Positions 53,372-61,847 of a stretch of 64,000 bases of DNA are shown one piece after another. This DNA comes from Prevotella lacticifex. GTDB lineage: Bacteria > Bacteroidota > Bacteroidia > Bacteroidales > Bacteroidaceae. Each line of letters starts with the position of its first letter. Position 1 is the stretch's first letter. The notes under the pieces were generated by a model. That model had not been told where the DNA came from. It saw nothing but the letters and a program-made list of their open reading frames with translations, and searched no databases. The stretch spans positions 2,187,104 to 2,251,103 of the forward strand of contig NZ_BPTV01000001.1 in NCBI RefSeq assembly GCF_019973375.1. Direction: 5' to 3'. Both the position numbers and the translations under genes were made by a program.

Positions 53372-54645
53372 AACCAAGAACGAAATATCAGAAGCAAGTC
53401 GTAACCTCAAACAAGGGGTTACGACCTATCAAGGGAGCGCAAATGCAATGGGCATTCCGTGAATGTCTTGACCACTATGCCTTTCAGTTGAAGCACGGAC
53501 AGACCACCTGCATGGACTGCGGACACACTTGGACTACGGACGAGGATGCGGACAAATGTGTCTGCCCGAAGTGTAAGGCAAAGTTGGAAGTGCAGCGCAC
53601 CAAGCGACAGAAGGCAATGTCTTCTACCTATTTCAGTGTACTCACCGAGCGCAAGGGACTGCAACTTATGCGAGCATTTCAGATGAAAGCCTATTACCAC
53701 AAGGGACAAAAGGCAGACATCTATTGTTGGGAGGTGGCACGCTATTGGATGAACGAGAAAGGCAAGGTGGAGGTTATGGCACGCAAGCGCACAATGGGTA
53801 TCTATATGGACACGTTCTGCTACGACTCCGACATTGAACTGCGCAAGGACAACACCACCTATCAGCATATTGCTTCATTTCCGGTCTGCCCCGATATGAA
53901 AGTCATTCCTCAGATATGGCGCAACGGCTTTGACGGAGCGTTTCACGGCATCGAACCGCTTACATTGTTCAAGGCAATGTTGACAGACCACCGCATCGAA
54001 ACAATGATGAAGCAATGTCGTTACGGACACGTCCGCCACTTCATAGACCACCCACGGCACTTGGAGACTTGTTGGAATGCCTACAAGATAGCCAACCGCA
54101 ACCATTACCTTATTACAGACATCGGCAAATGGGCGGACTACATCTGTATGTTGGTAGAAATGGGCAAGGACATCAGAAGTCCACATTACATTTGCCCCGA
54201 CAACCTTGAAGCCGAGCACGACAGAATATCCGAGAAAATCAGAGCCAAGAAAGAAAAGGAGCGCACCGAGGAGGAGATACGCAAGGCATTGAAGAACGAG
54301 GACAAGTTCAAGGAAATGAAGAGCCGTTTCTTCGGTTTGATGTTCACGGACGGCAATATCGTGGTGAGAATGCTTGAAAGCGTCAGGGAGCACGTTCTTG
54401 AGGGTAAGGCGATGCACCATTGCGTAGGCAGCGGTACAAGCTACTCGCTCAATCCCGACTGCATCATCTTCTCTGCAAGAATAGCCGAACAAAGGGTTGA
54501 GACCGTGGAGTTTTCACTCGAACAGATGAAAGTCGTACAATGCCACGGACTACAGAACAAGGACACCGAGCACCATGCCGACATCATCAACTTGGTGAAC
54601 AGCAATGCAAGACTTATAGAGCAACGAATGGTTGCAACAACATAA
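53368..54645 (+). CDS. pcfJ: PcfJ domain protein
   Basis: The 425-residue protein has a zinc ribbon near 50-75 (CMDCGHTWTTDEDADKCVCP with CxKCKAKL), and a PcfJ domain in the C-terminal third: REHVLEGKAMHHCVGSGTSY, SARIAEQRVETVEFSLEQM, VQCHGLQNKDTEHHADIIN. Between them are helices and a Lys/Glu-rich stretch (EKIRAKKEKERTEEEIRKAL). Last gene of the plus-strand module; a GGCGGA/TCCGCC hairpin (54656-54682) follows. Confidence 0.9.
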   Translation: MKPRTKYQKQVVTSNKGLRPIKGAQMQWAFRECLDHYAFQLKHGQTTCMDCGHTWTTDEDADKCVCPKCKAKLEVQRTKRQKAMSSTYFSVLTERKGLQLMRAFQMKAYYHKGQKADIYCWEVARYWMNEKGKVEVMARKRTMGIYMDTFCYDSDIELRKDNTTYQHIASFPVCPDMKVIPQIWRNGFDGAFHGIEPLTLFKAMLTDHRIETMMKQCRYGHVRHFIDHPRHLETCWNAYKIANRNHYLITDIGKWADYICMLVEMGKDIRSPHYICPDNLEAEHDRISEKIRAKKEKERTEEEIRKALKNEDKFKEMKSRFFGLMFTDGNIVVRMLESVREHVLEGKAMHHCVGSGTSYSLNPDCIIFSARIAEQRVETVEFSLEQMKVVQCHGLQNKDTEHHADIINLVNSNARLIEQRMVATT

Positions 54646-54761
54646 AATCCATATCGGCGGAGCGATGAAAATTCGTTCCGCCACTTTCTTCATGAGCCGA
54701 GGAGCGGAAAGAAAGTGGCAAAGAACCGTTTTTTCCTTATCTGCGATGCTTGCAGAATAAC

Positions 54762-54794
54762 AAAGGACAGCCCAAATCAAAAGGACTGTCCTTT
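54762..54794. terminator. bidirectional-looking hairpin between pcfJ and the tra block
   Basis: AAAGGACAG pairs perfectly with CTGTCCTTT; a loop of 15 bases; ATTCATAAATTGTTTTTTT follows on the plus strand. It sits between the two convergent gene sets. Confidence 0.6.
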
Positions 54795-54942
54795 ATTCAT
54801 AAATTGTTTTTTTCTGTTCCTTGGGAGATAGTCCCATCTGGCGATTGACACTTTTGCTTACTAATGCGGCATGATGCCGTCCTATGGATTCAGTGGCAAG
54901 CTGAGATTTTAGCCGTAGTCTTTCTTTTTCATTGGCGTACTC
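54793..54942 (-). pseudogene. 3' gene fragment after the last tra gene
   Basis: A minus frame of 49 codons without start codon reads EYANEKERLRLKSQLATESI, then GRHHAALVSKSVNRQMGLSP and a stop at 54793. Its codon use looks natural. It begins just after the DUF3408 gene stop (54954), as if a deletion had joined that gene to the tail of a distant one. Not assigned to a family. Confidence 0.4.
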
Positions 54943-54953
54943 TTAATTTATTG

Positions 54954-55457
54954 TCAGAGGCGATACGACTTGAGACCTTCATCGAATGCAGCCTTGATTT
55001 CGGCTGCATAGGCATTGAAGTGTTCGTTGATGATGTTATCCACATAACTTGCAATGGAAATCTTTCCCTTGCCTACGACACTGACAAATTTAGTCACACG
55101 CTCATGAATGTCCTCGCTGATGCCAACATGTCTGCCATATATTGCGGTAAAACCTGCATTTGCCATGAACTTACCGACATACTGCTCAGCACGCTCTTTC
55201 TCCATTCTGTCGATTGGCTCAAATTCACCCACATCATAATTCTCATATGCTGCATCTTCATCAAAACACTCCTCCTTGTCGGAAATAGTTGACGATGTAC
55301 GGTCTAGAAATGTCTCTTCAAGACAAGCGTCAATCTGTTTACCAACTTCCTCCATTGTCTCTTCATAATTTCTCATGAAAGCCTCATACAACTCCTTGGC
55401 ATCTGTCGAAGTGAGTTGTCCTTTACCACAGTTTTTTGTTTTGTCTGCCATAATCAT
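54954..55457 (-). CDS. DUF3408 conjugation-module protein
   Basis: The 167-residue protein ends in a DUF3408-type domain: HVGISEDIHERVTKFVSVVG, KGKISIASYVDNIINEHFNA. The N-terminal half has YEAFMRNYEETMEEVGKQID, similar to parts of the two upstream genes. In CTnDOT-type elements DUF3408 genes (TraB/TraC) lie between the ParA-like TraA and TraD. Role in transfer not known. Confidence 0.82.
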   Translation of the reverse strand: MIMADKTKNCGKGQLTSTDAKELYEAFMRNYEETMEEVGKQIDACLEETFLDRTSSTISDKEECFDEDAAYENYDVGEFEPIDRMEKERAEQYVGKFMANAGFTAIYGRHVGISEDIHERVTKFVSVVGKGKISIASYVDNIINEHFNAYAAEIKAAFDEGLKSYRL

Positions 55458-55533
55458 TTTTTTAATTGTTATACAAATTCTCTGCTATTGAAATACTTGT
55501 TGACTATTGAAAATCCAACCTCAACAGTTTTTG

Positions 55534-55701
55534 TCAGATACCTGACATATGCAATTCCATCAACGCATCTATTTTGCGTTTAATAATCTTTGAGCGTTCT
55601 GCGATTTCAGCTTGTAGCTTTTCGTTGTCCATTTCCGAGAATATTTTGCCCACATGTGCAAATCTATCCTTTGTTGCATTGTTCTCTTCTGTTCTTTCCA
55701 T
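55534..55701 (-). CDS. small protein of the tra block
   Basis: 55 residues from ATG 55701 (MERTEENNATKDRFAHVGKI); the frame opens at 55728. FAHVGKIFSEMDNEKLQAEI resembles the HAGKVFHEMDGNQFYEKFME segment at the C-terminal side of the preceding gene product, so it may be a duplicated module. It lies between the TraD-like gene and the DUF3408 gene. Confidence 0.55.
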   Translation of the reverse strand: MERTEENNATKDRFAHVGKIFSEMDNEKLQAEIAERSKIIKRKIDALMELHMSGI

Positions 55702-55720
55702 AATTCTCCTTATTAAATTG

Positions 55721-56371
55721 TTATACAAAGTCGAGGATATTGAAGTCCTCTATACTGTCTGGCACCTTAAACTCTTTCTTTGGCTTGGAAATCTCTACAA
55801 TCTTGTGAGTTTGCAAGTAGAAGGTGACGTAATCATGGATGTTCTTCTTGCACTCCTCGCTGTTCTCCATGAATTTCTCATAGAATTGGTTGCCATCCAT
55901 CTCATGGAAAACCTTGCCTGCATGTCTTTTCTCCTTGTCCGTTGCTTTCGGTGCCTTGACGGTATTCACAGCTGCGTCAATGTCCTCAAAACTTGACCCT
56001 TTGGCTTGTGGTACATCGGAATCTTTCTTATTGTCAGAATATTTCACACCAATATCTTCTATGCGAACATTCGTAAACACGTCATCAAGCTGTTCGTCAG
56101 AAATCCGTGCCGTACTCTTTGGAGAATCGTCAAATGTCACGTCATTATCCGATACGGACATGGATTCTGTTTGTTTTTGTTCCGTTTCTTCTTTCTTCCG
56201 CAGTTGGGACACTTTGAAAAGACTTTTGCCTACAAGTGCCATCGGGTCGATAGGCGGTTTTTTCTCCTTTTCCTTGTCGTTCGCAACTTCAAGAAGCAAC
56301 TTGTTGTAAAAATAGATAGTCCAAACATTGAATGCAGCCAAGACTATCAAGAATATAGTTTCCATTGTCAT
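55721..56371 (-). CDS. TraD-like conjugation-module protein
   Basis: The 216-residue protein has one N-terminal membrane helix (METIFLIVLAAFNVWTIYFY), a Lys/Glu/Ser-rich middle and a C-terminal part with RHAGKVFHEMDGNQFYEKFM and EECKKNIHDYVTFYLQTHK. Size, helix and position after a DUF3408 gene match TraD of CTnDOT-type elements. Function in transfer is not established. Confidence 0.7.
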   Translation of the reverse strand: MTMETIFLIVLAAFNVWTIYFYNKLLLEVANDKEKEKKPPIDPMALVGKSLFKVSQLRKKEETEQKQTESMSVSDNDVTFDDSPKSTARISDEQLDDVFTNVRIEDIGVKYSDNKKDSDVPQAKGSSFEDIDAAVNTVKAPKATDKEKRHAGKVFHEMDGNQFYEKFMENSEECKKNIHDYVTFYLQTHKIVEISKPKKEFKVPDSIEDFNILDFV

Positions 56372-56386
56372 GCTTGTTCCTTTTTG

Positions 56387-56833
56387 TTACACATTCCAAT
56401 CGTCAATCTCTTTTCTCAGCAAGCCGTTGATTTCTTCTTGGTTCTCTTCAAGATGTCTCTCAAGAATAAGGTCGATGTAACCACCGACTGTCAACTCATG
56501 CTTTGCGAGCACACTGACTATTCTTGAAATTCTCCTGTGTATCTCACGGCTGATATAAACGCATTGACGAGTCTTTATCTCGTTTCGCTTGAAGAATGCC
56601 GAATCGTAACTTTCCGAAGAAGCCTTGGGAGGCTTGCGTGAAATTGGCGACTTATCGGTCTGCGAGCAATGGGACTTCCAGCCAACCTCTTCTTTCTCTT
56701 CGGTATCTTTCACTTGGGATTGGGAAGCTCCGTCAAGAATGGATGCCGTTGTCGTGCCAATCTTGCTCTTGCCAATAGAGGCAATGAGCAGATTTTCATC
56801 TATTGCGTCAGTGTTGATTTTTCTGCTTACCAT
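56387..56833 (-). CDS. DUF3408 conjugation-module protein (TraB-like)
   Basis: The 148-residue protein has a low-complexity N-terminal half (ISRKPPKASSESYDSAFFKR) and a C-terminal DUF3408 region: QCVYISREIHRRISRIVSVL, AKHELTVGGYIDLILERHLE. It begins 5 bases after the TraA-like stop, so the two are almost certainly cotranscribed. Confidence 0.82.
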   Translation of the reverse strand: MVSRKINTDAIDENLLIASIGKSKIGTTTASILDGASQSQVKDTEEKEEVGWKSHCSQTDKSPISRKPPKASSESYDSAFFKRNEIKTRQCVYISREIHRRISRIVSVLAKHELTVGGYIDLILERHLEENQEEINGLLRKEIDDWNV

Positions 56834-56837
56834 AGGC

Positions 56838-57596
56838 TCATGTCTTTATGATTTCACAAATCTCGTCGGACAACTCCTTGATGCCACTCCCTCGCAACAG
56901 GTTTGGGTCTGATGGAAAGATGGTGGAACGGAACACTGCCTTTCTGTTCTCCGACAGCTCTCTTCTGAAACGTTTGCTGTCTGGCAGTCGTGTGTTGAGA
57001 ACCGAATAGTCGAGAGACTTGAACATACCTTCATATACATCATACAAACTCGTGCGTTCTCGTTTGTCAACCATTGTCCAAAAGAAAGCAAGTTTCTTGG
57101 TGACCGACCAACCCTGTGTCAAAAAGTTATCGTGGAACAACTGCATGAAGCTCATTGCGCTTTCTACAACAAAGCGGTCTGCGCTGACGGGTACAAAGAT
57201 GTAATCCATCTGAGACAAGGTCTTCATGACGCCCTCACTTTTGATAGTCCCAGGCATGTCAAAGAAGATGAAGTCAAGCTTAACCTCTGTTTCATTCAAC
57301 ACTGTCTCTGCGTCGTCAAGCGCATTGACAGCATTGCTTCTCGTTACGCTGAAGGACTTCTTGCCCAGCTTTTTGAAATGCTCACAGGCTTGCGCCTTGA
57401 AATAGTCGCTGCTTTTGATGAGTTCCAGTTCCTCGTCTCGCAGGTCTGCAAGGTTGTATTGTGGCTCGTCACAGTCTATGACCGCCACATTGTAACCCTT
57501 GACATTGTGAAAGTAGTTGGCTACAAGAGCCGTGATGGTGGACTTTCCTATTCCGCCTTTCTGTGTTGCGAACGCAACAAATCTTGTCTTACTCAT
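56838..57596 (-). CDS. traA: ParA-type ATPase, TraA of a CTnDOT-like element
   Basis: The 252-residue ATPase has the deviant Walker A KGGIGKST at about residues 13-20 (FATQKGGIGKSTITALVANY), VAVIDCDEPQYNLADLRDEE, the Walker B region FIFFDMPGTIKSEGVMKTL and FVPVSADRFVVESAMSFMQ. First gene of the minus-strand tra block; upstream is the possible oriT region. It probably acts in DNA positioning for transfer. Confidence 0.87.
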   Translation of the reverse strand: MSKTRFVAFATQKGGIGKSTITALVANYFHNVKGYNVAVIDCDEPQYNLADLRDEELELIKSSDYFKAQACEHFKKLGKKSFSVTRSNAVNALDDAETVLNETEVKLDFIFFDMPGTIKSEGVMKTLSQMDYIFVPVSADRFVVESAMSFMQLFHDNFLTQGWSVTKKLAFFWTMVDKRERTSLYDVYEGMFKSLDYSVLNTRLPDSKRFRRELSENRKAVFRSTIFPSDPNLLRGSGIKELSDEICEIIKT

Positions 57597-58330
57597 ATCG
57601 TTAACTTTTTAAATTGTTGATTACTCGTTTCTATGATTTCCTGCCAATTCAAAGATATGAACACTTTGATGTCCATGTCTATCGGTCATTGCTCCATTAT
57701 GGAGACCTTGAACTGTTGCAATGCTTCATCATTTCCATACGACAACGACAGTGAATCAGTAAGTCTGTACGTCAGTGGAGCATCATGGATGCAAAGAGAC
57801 GCTGCAATAGTGACAGACTTATTCGTTGCTGCAAATGCTTGTTTCATCATATTTTCAAATCATTGGTTCAATGTTTCGGCTGCAAAATAACAACGAAATT
57901 TCCGAAAAACAATGGTTTTCAAATCCTGTGGCAGCATGTTGCCGATAGTTGCAGTGGTTGTCTGGGGTAGCATTGTTACAAGGGCGCATTTTTAGCCGTA
58001 ATTTTACATCCGAAAGGCAAAGCAATGGATAGCGCATCCATATCGTTCCGACAAAAACAAGGCTTGATGCTCCGCAAAGGACAGGATTTCCCGAACAGCT
58101 TCCATTCGGGATGGGATAGCTTCTTACGAAGGCTAACTTCAATCCACCCTAAGCGGATTTTTATGTCCTCAAAGACATAGCAAGGTATGTTTTGAGTTAC
58201 TCAAAACCGTTCGGGTTACTCCCTCCCGACCTTGCCCTGCCAGGTTGGTAGCCTCTCCGAAGTCGGGCTCCCCATGTTCCAATCTGCCGATATGTTGTAT
58301 GGTTCCATCATAGCTATATGCACCGCTTGT
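57597..58330. other. 734-base gene-free region with possible oriT
   Basis: In CTnDOT-type elements oriT lies between traA and the mob genes, and this gap occupies that place. At 58189-58207 is the palindrome GTTTTGAGT/ACTCAAAAC around one base, followed by GGGTTACTCCCTCCCGACCT and GAAGTCGGGCTCCCC. GC-rich clusters of this kind mark oriT-like regions in Bacteroides elements. No relaxase or mob gene follows; the next gene is a WG-repeat protein fragment on the other strand. The oriT call is an inference. Confidence 0.4.
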
Positions 58331-58351
58331 TCCATTTTGGTATGAACATAA

Positions 58352-58433
58352 AAAAGGATGGCAAGAGTTTTAATCCTACCATCCTTTTACAATTCATGGA
58401 GAAGTCTTATGGCAACCAGTTGTTCTCCATGAA
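58352..58433 (-). terminator. two tandem hairpins ending the WG-repeat transcript
   Basis: TTCATGGAGAA/TTCTCCATGAA (58393-58433) and AAAAGGATGG/CCATCCTTTT (58352-58388). On the minus strand the second is followed by TTTTTTATG, so it should terminate. Confidence 0.7.
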
Positions 58434-58675
58434 CCAAAGAAAAGGCTTATCTAATTCTTACACCTTTTCCATTTAGTACTTCACCTCTAATATCATCAGT
58501 TTTACATAAATACAAGTCGTAGCCAATGGCTGTAATATCGCAATATCTTGGAGGAGTAATGACTTTTCCACTTGGTGACATCAATCCATACCAACCAAGT
58601 TCTGCTTCATATTTTTTGCAATTTGCAGTCTTTTGATAAGGTGTTGGTTCTGCTTCTGCCGTTTCACCTGTTAAA

Positions 58676-60382
58676 TAGGCTGTCAAAAATTTAGTCAGTT
58701 TTTATACTCATAATTGCTTTTGATTTACAAGGATTTATTCTTAACTTATATAAACATATTCCATAGTATATATTAACTTTAATAATTTGCATAAGTCATT
58801 GAATATTAGTACCTTTACATAGAAAATATAACAATGTAAAGTAAAATATTATGACAAAAGAAAGTGCAAAAATAAAGAGACTGGAAGCATTACTCGCTAA
58901 GAAGAACGAGAAGGAAAAGGCAGCATCGGCTAAGATTAAAAAATTAGAAGCTTCAATTATGGCTAAAGACAAGAGTAGTAAAAAATGGAAAGACAAGTAC
59001 AAGGAGTTGAAGAAGGAGAGCAAGGCCAAGGATACAGAGCTCAAAAAAAAACGTCGTTTGAGTCTGAACACGACGGAGGAATTGTTCGACTTGCTTTCAC
59101 GCCAGTTAAAGGACACTCATTCTGGGCGGAAGTGATAGCTTTGGCCGTGTGCATGTACATCCGCATGGGATGCGGATTTCGTTCAATCGTCAACGGATTG
59201 GAGTTATTCAATGACTTTCTCGGCGGTGCCCTCGGTGTAATACCATCACACCAGACAATTGAGAATTGGCTGCTCAAGGCTGGTATCGTAGAGTATCTTG
59301 ACTCATGTAATAAGTTCAGAGGGAAGGAATACTCTATCATTATAGACGAGAGTATCACCGTCGGAAGTCAGAAGTTGCTGGTTATTCTCGCAGCTCCAGC
59401 ACAGCACGAGGGCAAGACATTGAAGCATGGGGATGTCGAGGTGCTGGCAATGGCTGTATCGTCATCATGGAAAGCCGGAGACGTAGAAAGGGAGATAATA
59501 AAACTGAAGGACAAAATCGGAAAGACTCCAAAATATATTGTCAGCGACAACGGGCATAATCTCAGGAAGGGAGCAGAGTTAGCTGATGTCCCGCGCCATC
59601 GAGACATCAGTCACACGATTGGTCTTATTCTTGAGGACGAATACAAGGAAAGAACTGATTTCAAGGAATTTATGGATATAATGAACAAGAAGAGATTGTC
59701 ATATCAGCTTACCGCTAACGCATATCTGCTCCCGCCAAAGTTACGGACCATATCGAGGTTCATGAATATGTCAAAGTGGGTGGAATGGGCTTGGGCCATA
59801 CTCCAAGTCTATGACGATCTTGGCGAAAGCCAGAAGGCTGCCTATACGTTTGTGCTTGACTATAAGGAGCTAGTTACAGAGCTCTACCATGTAATGGAAA
59901 CAGTTGACGTTGTATTCACGAAAGTAAAGAAAGAAGGTCTTTCGCATACCTCTGCAAAGTACTGCAAGGATTACATCTGGATCAATCTGTTGCGGAAGGA
60001 CGAAATAGCAGAAGGATGCAAAAGAGTCGGTCGTGCCATAAGGCGTTACATAAATGAAGAGTGCGCCCTTCTTAAATCAAAGGACGAATGCCACAACATC
60101 ACGTCGGATATCATAGAATCAACTTTCGGCGTTTATAAAAGCATACAGCCGAAAAACAAACACTGTGGGATAACGCCCATAGTTCTGGCCTTGCCTCTGT
60201 ACGGAAAAGTTACGGACAGCAAAAAGAGAAGAAAGATTGACTTCAAGGAGAAAATGGAATGCGTGAGAATGGCTGATATAAAGGATTGGAAAGAAATGAC
60301 TCTGCTTGACAATTGGCAAGTAAGGAGAATGTTGGACCTCAAAAGTAAGAAACGAAAAACGGCTTAAATTTTTGACAGCCTA
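58676..60382 (+). mobile_element. insertion sequence, 1707 bp, copy 3
   Basis: Same 18-bp ends as copies 1 and 2, flanked by the 9-bp repeat CCTGTTAAA (58667-58675 and 60383-60391). One difference from copy 1 in the leader (T to C at 58761). Confidence 0.95.
58851..60367 (+). CDS. DDE transposase of IS copy 3 (-1 frameshift)
   Basis: OrfA starts at 58851 and OrfB stops at 60367, with the same run of nine A (59043-59051). The protein is identical to that of copy 1 as far as I can see. Confidence 0.87.
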
Positions 60383-60928
60383 CCTGTTAAATTACCCTCA
60401 TCATCATAGTTCTTTGCAGTAGTATATCGTATTTCATCGGTATCATACAATAATCTGTCAACATTACTAATCAAGAAATCGTCAATCAACTCACCTTGCA
60501 AATTGTATTTGCGAAGAGTATGGTCTTTCATTGTTGCTGTAATGCTATTACCAGAGATCCAGAGGTCTGCTTCCATGAAAGGCAATATTGGTTTCAGATT
60601 TTCTGTAAGAACACTCTGCATACCTCCTTTACTTACTACAAAGAAAGAATCTTTGGGCGAAATAGCATCATATTCCGCTTTCAACATCCAATTTCCTTTT
60701 TTGTCTATCAAACCAAATTTGTCACGTTTGTTGTTATGTATTACGCAATGCCCATTGTGGAATACATATCCTTCCGCACCTGTGATATATGATATCTATA
60801 TAACGTTTCTTACCCACGCACTTTATGAAAGCCTGTGTTATAAGTGTCATATGTCACTCCATAGCAAAACTTTGAACAGAAAACAAACTTTTTCTTGTTT
60901 CCCTGTTCTAATTATAGCTATTAAAAAA

Positions 60929-61831
60929 TTATTCTCTCACTCCAGTACCTTGGCACATCCCACACCGATAGCTACCATTTCCACCACATGACATACAAGT
61001 TGATGTAAACATTCCATATCCTACAGTTCCCATGCCTGAACACCAAGTGCAAGAAATCTTACCTGTACCATGACAAGAGCTACATTTTCCCCCTTGCTCT
61101 ACGTTAATAGTCCAAGATTGATTGTCTTCATATACCCTTACTTGACCTGCTCGATATTCGTCAGAATTACTGCTAACACGAACAATTAAGTCACCGCCAT
61201 CAGAAAAAGAAGTTTGAATAAAATCAGAACTTTCTGCACTGAGTTCGCATCCATCAGTCTCAACACTTACGGTTTGGCTTCCACCTGATTTTCCAAATTT
61301 CAAATTGCTTTTTGAACCACGAACAACAGTTGCAACACCAGATTGAACTATAGCTACTTGTGCCAATAATTTTCCGCTCTGCACAGTAATCGTTCCTTCA
61401 CGTCTACTGCCTGTTAGGTTTTTTCCAACAGATACTTCAAAACTATTCTCGTTTTCATCTATATCAATCCAATCAGGAGCATGGTTGATTGTCCATACAT
61501 ATCCGTCATAATCAACATCCACTTTAATTTTACCTCCACCTTTTGAAGCAACCAATTGATTAGGTTCCACACGTAGATAAGTAGCAGCGTTGTTGACATA
61601 ATGTATAAATCCTACAAATGCAACAGCTAACACGACAATACATATGATTACCTTTTTCAGACAACCACCTTTTCTTGGCCTTACGGTCGATGTTTCTGTA
61701 GTTCTATTGGATGAAGTGCAACTCTGTGATACAGCAACTTGATTGCTGACTTTATTCAAAGCAACTCCACAATCCGTACAGAAATTCATGGAGTCATCAT
61801 AATGCTTATGACATTTTGGACATTCTTTCAT
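60929..61831 (-). CDS. membrane protein with zinc ribbon, two BACON-like domains and a DnaJ-type cysteine-rich domain
   Basis: The 300-residue protein has an N-terminal zinc ribbon (CPKCHKHYDDSMNFCTDCG), a membrane helix at about 55-75 (KKVIICIVVLAVAFVGFIHY) and two BACON-type beta repeats: KIKVDVDYDGYVWTINHAPD with REGTITVQSGK, and SQTVSVETDGCELSAESSDF with RAGQVRVYEDNQ. It ends in a four-motif CxxCxGxG domain (CSSCHGTGKISCTWCSGMG, CMSCGGNGSYRCGMCQGTG) as in DnaJ zinc fingers. This combination is not one I know. The C-terminal part should lie outside the cytoplasm if the helix is a single span. Confidence 0.83.
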   Translation of the reverse strand: MKECPKCHKHYDDSMNFCTDCGVALNKVSNQVAVSQSCTSSNRTTETSTVRPRKGGCLKKVIICIVVLAVAFVGFIHYVNNAATYLRVEPNQLVASKGGGKIKVDVDYDGYVWTINHAPDWIDIDENENSFEVSVGKNLTGSRREGTITVQSGKLLAQVAIVQSGVATVVRGSKSNLKFGKSGGSQTVSVETDGCELSAESSDFIQTSFSDGGDLIVRVSSNSDEYRAGQVRVYEDNQSWTINVEQGGKCSSCHGTGKISCTWCSGMGTVGYGMFTSTCMSCGGNGSYRCGMCQGTGVRE

Positions 61832-61847
61832 CGTTTGTATTTTTATT

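Larger units (their letters stand above)
58447..60850 (-). pseudogene. WG-repeat protein gene broken by IS copy 3 and at its 5' end
   Basis: The two coding parts (upstream 60392-60800, downstream 58447-58675) join in frame after removal of the IS and one 9-bp duplication: NYDDEGNLTGE then TAEAEPTPYQKTANCKKYEA. WG-type repeats are visible (DKFGLIDKKGNWMLKAEYDA, LGWYGLMSPSGKVITPPRY). The 5' end is also damaged: an in-frame TAG lies near 60803, while ATG 60850 opens another frame (MTLITQAFIKCVGKKRYIDI) for 38 codons, so a one-base indel is likely. WG-repeat proteins are common in Bacteroidales, with unknown function. Confidence 0.75.

Noticed and set aside
57855..58142. Minus-strand 95-codon frame in the oriT-like region
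   Set aside because: Cys- and Arg-rich composition, no ribosome site and no resemblance to mob proteins; it is probably chance.
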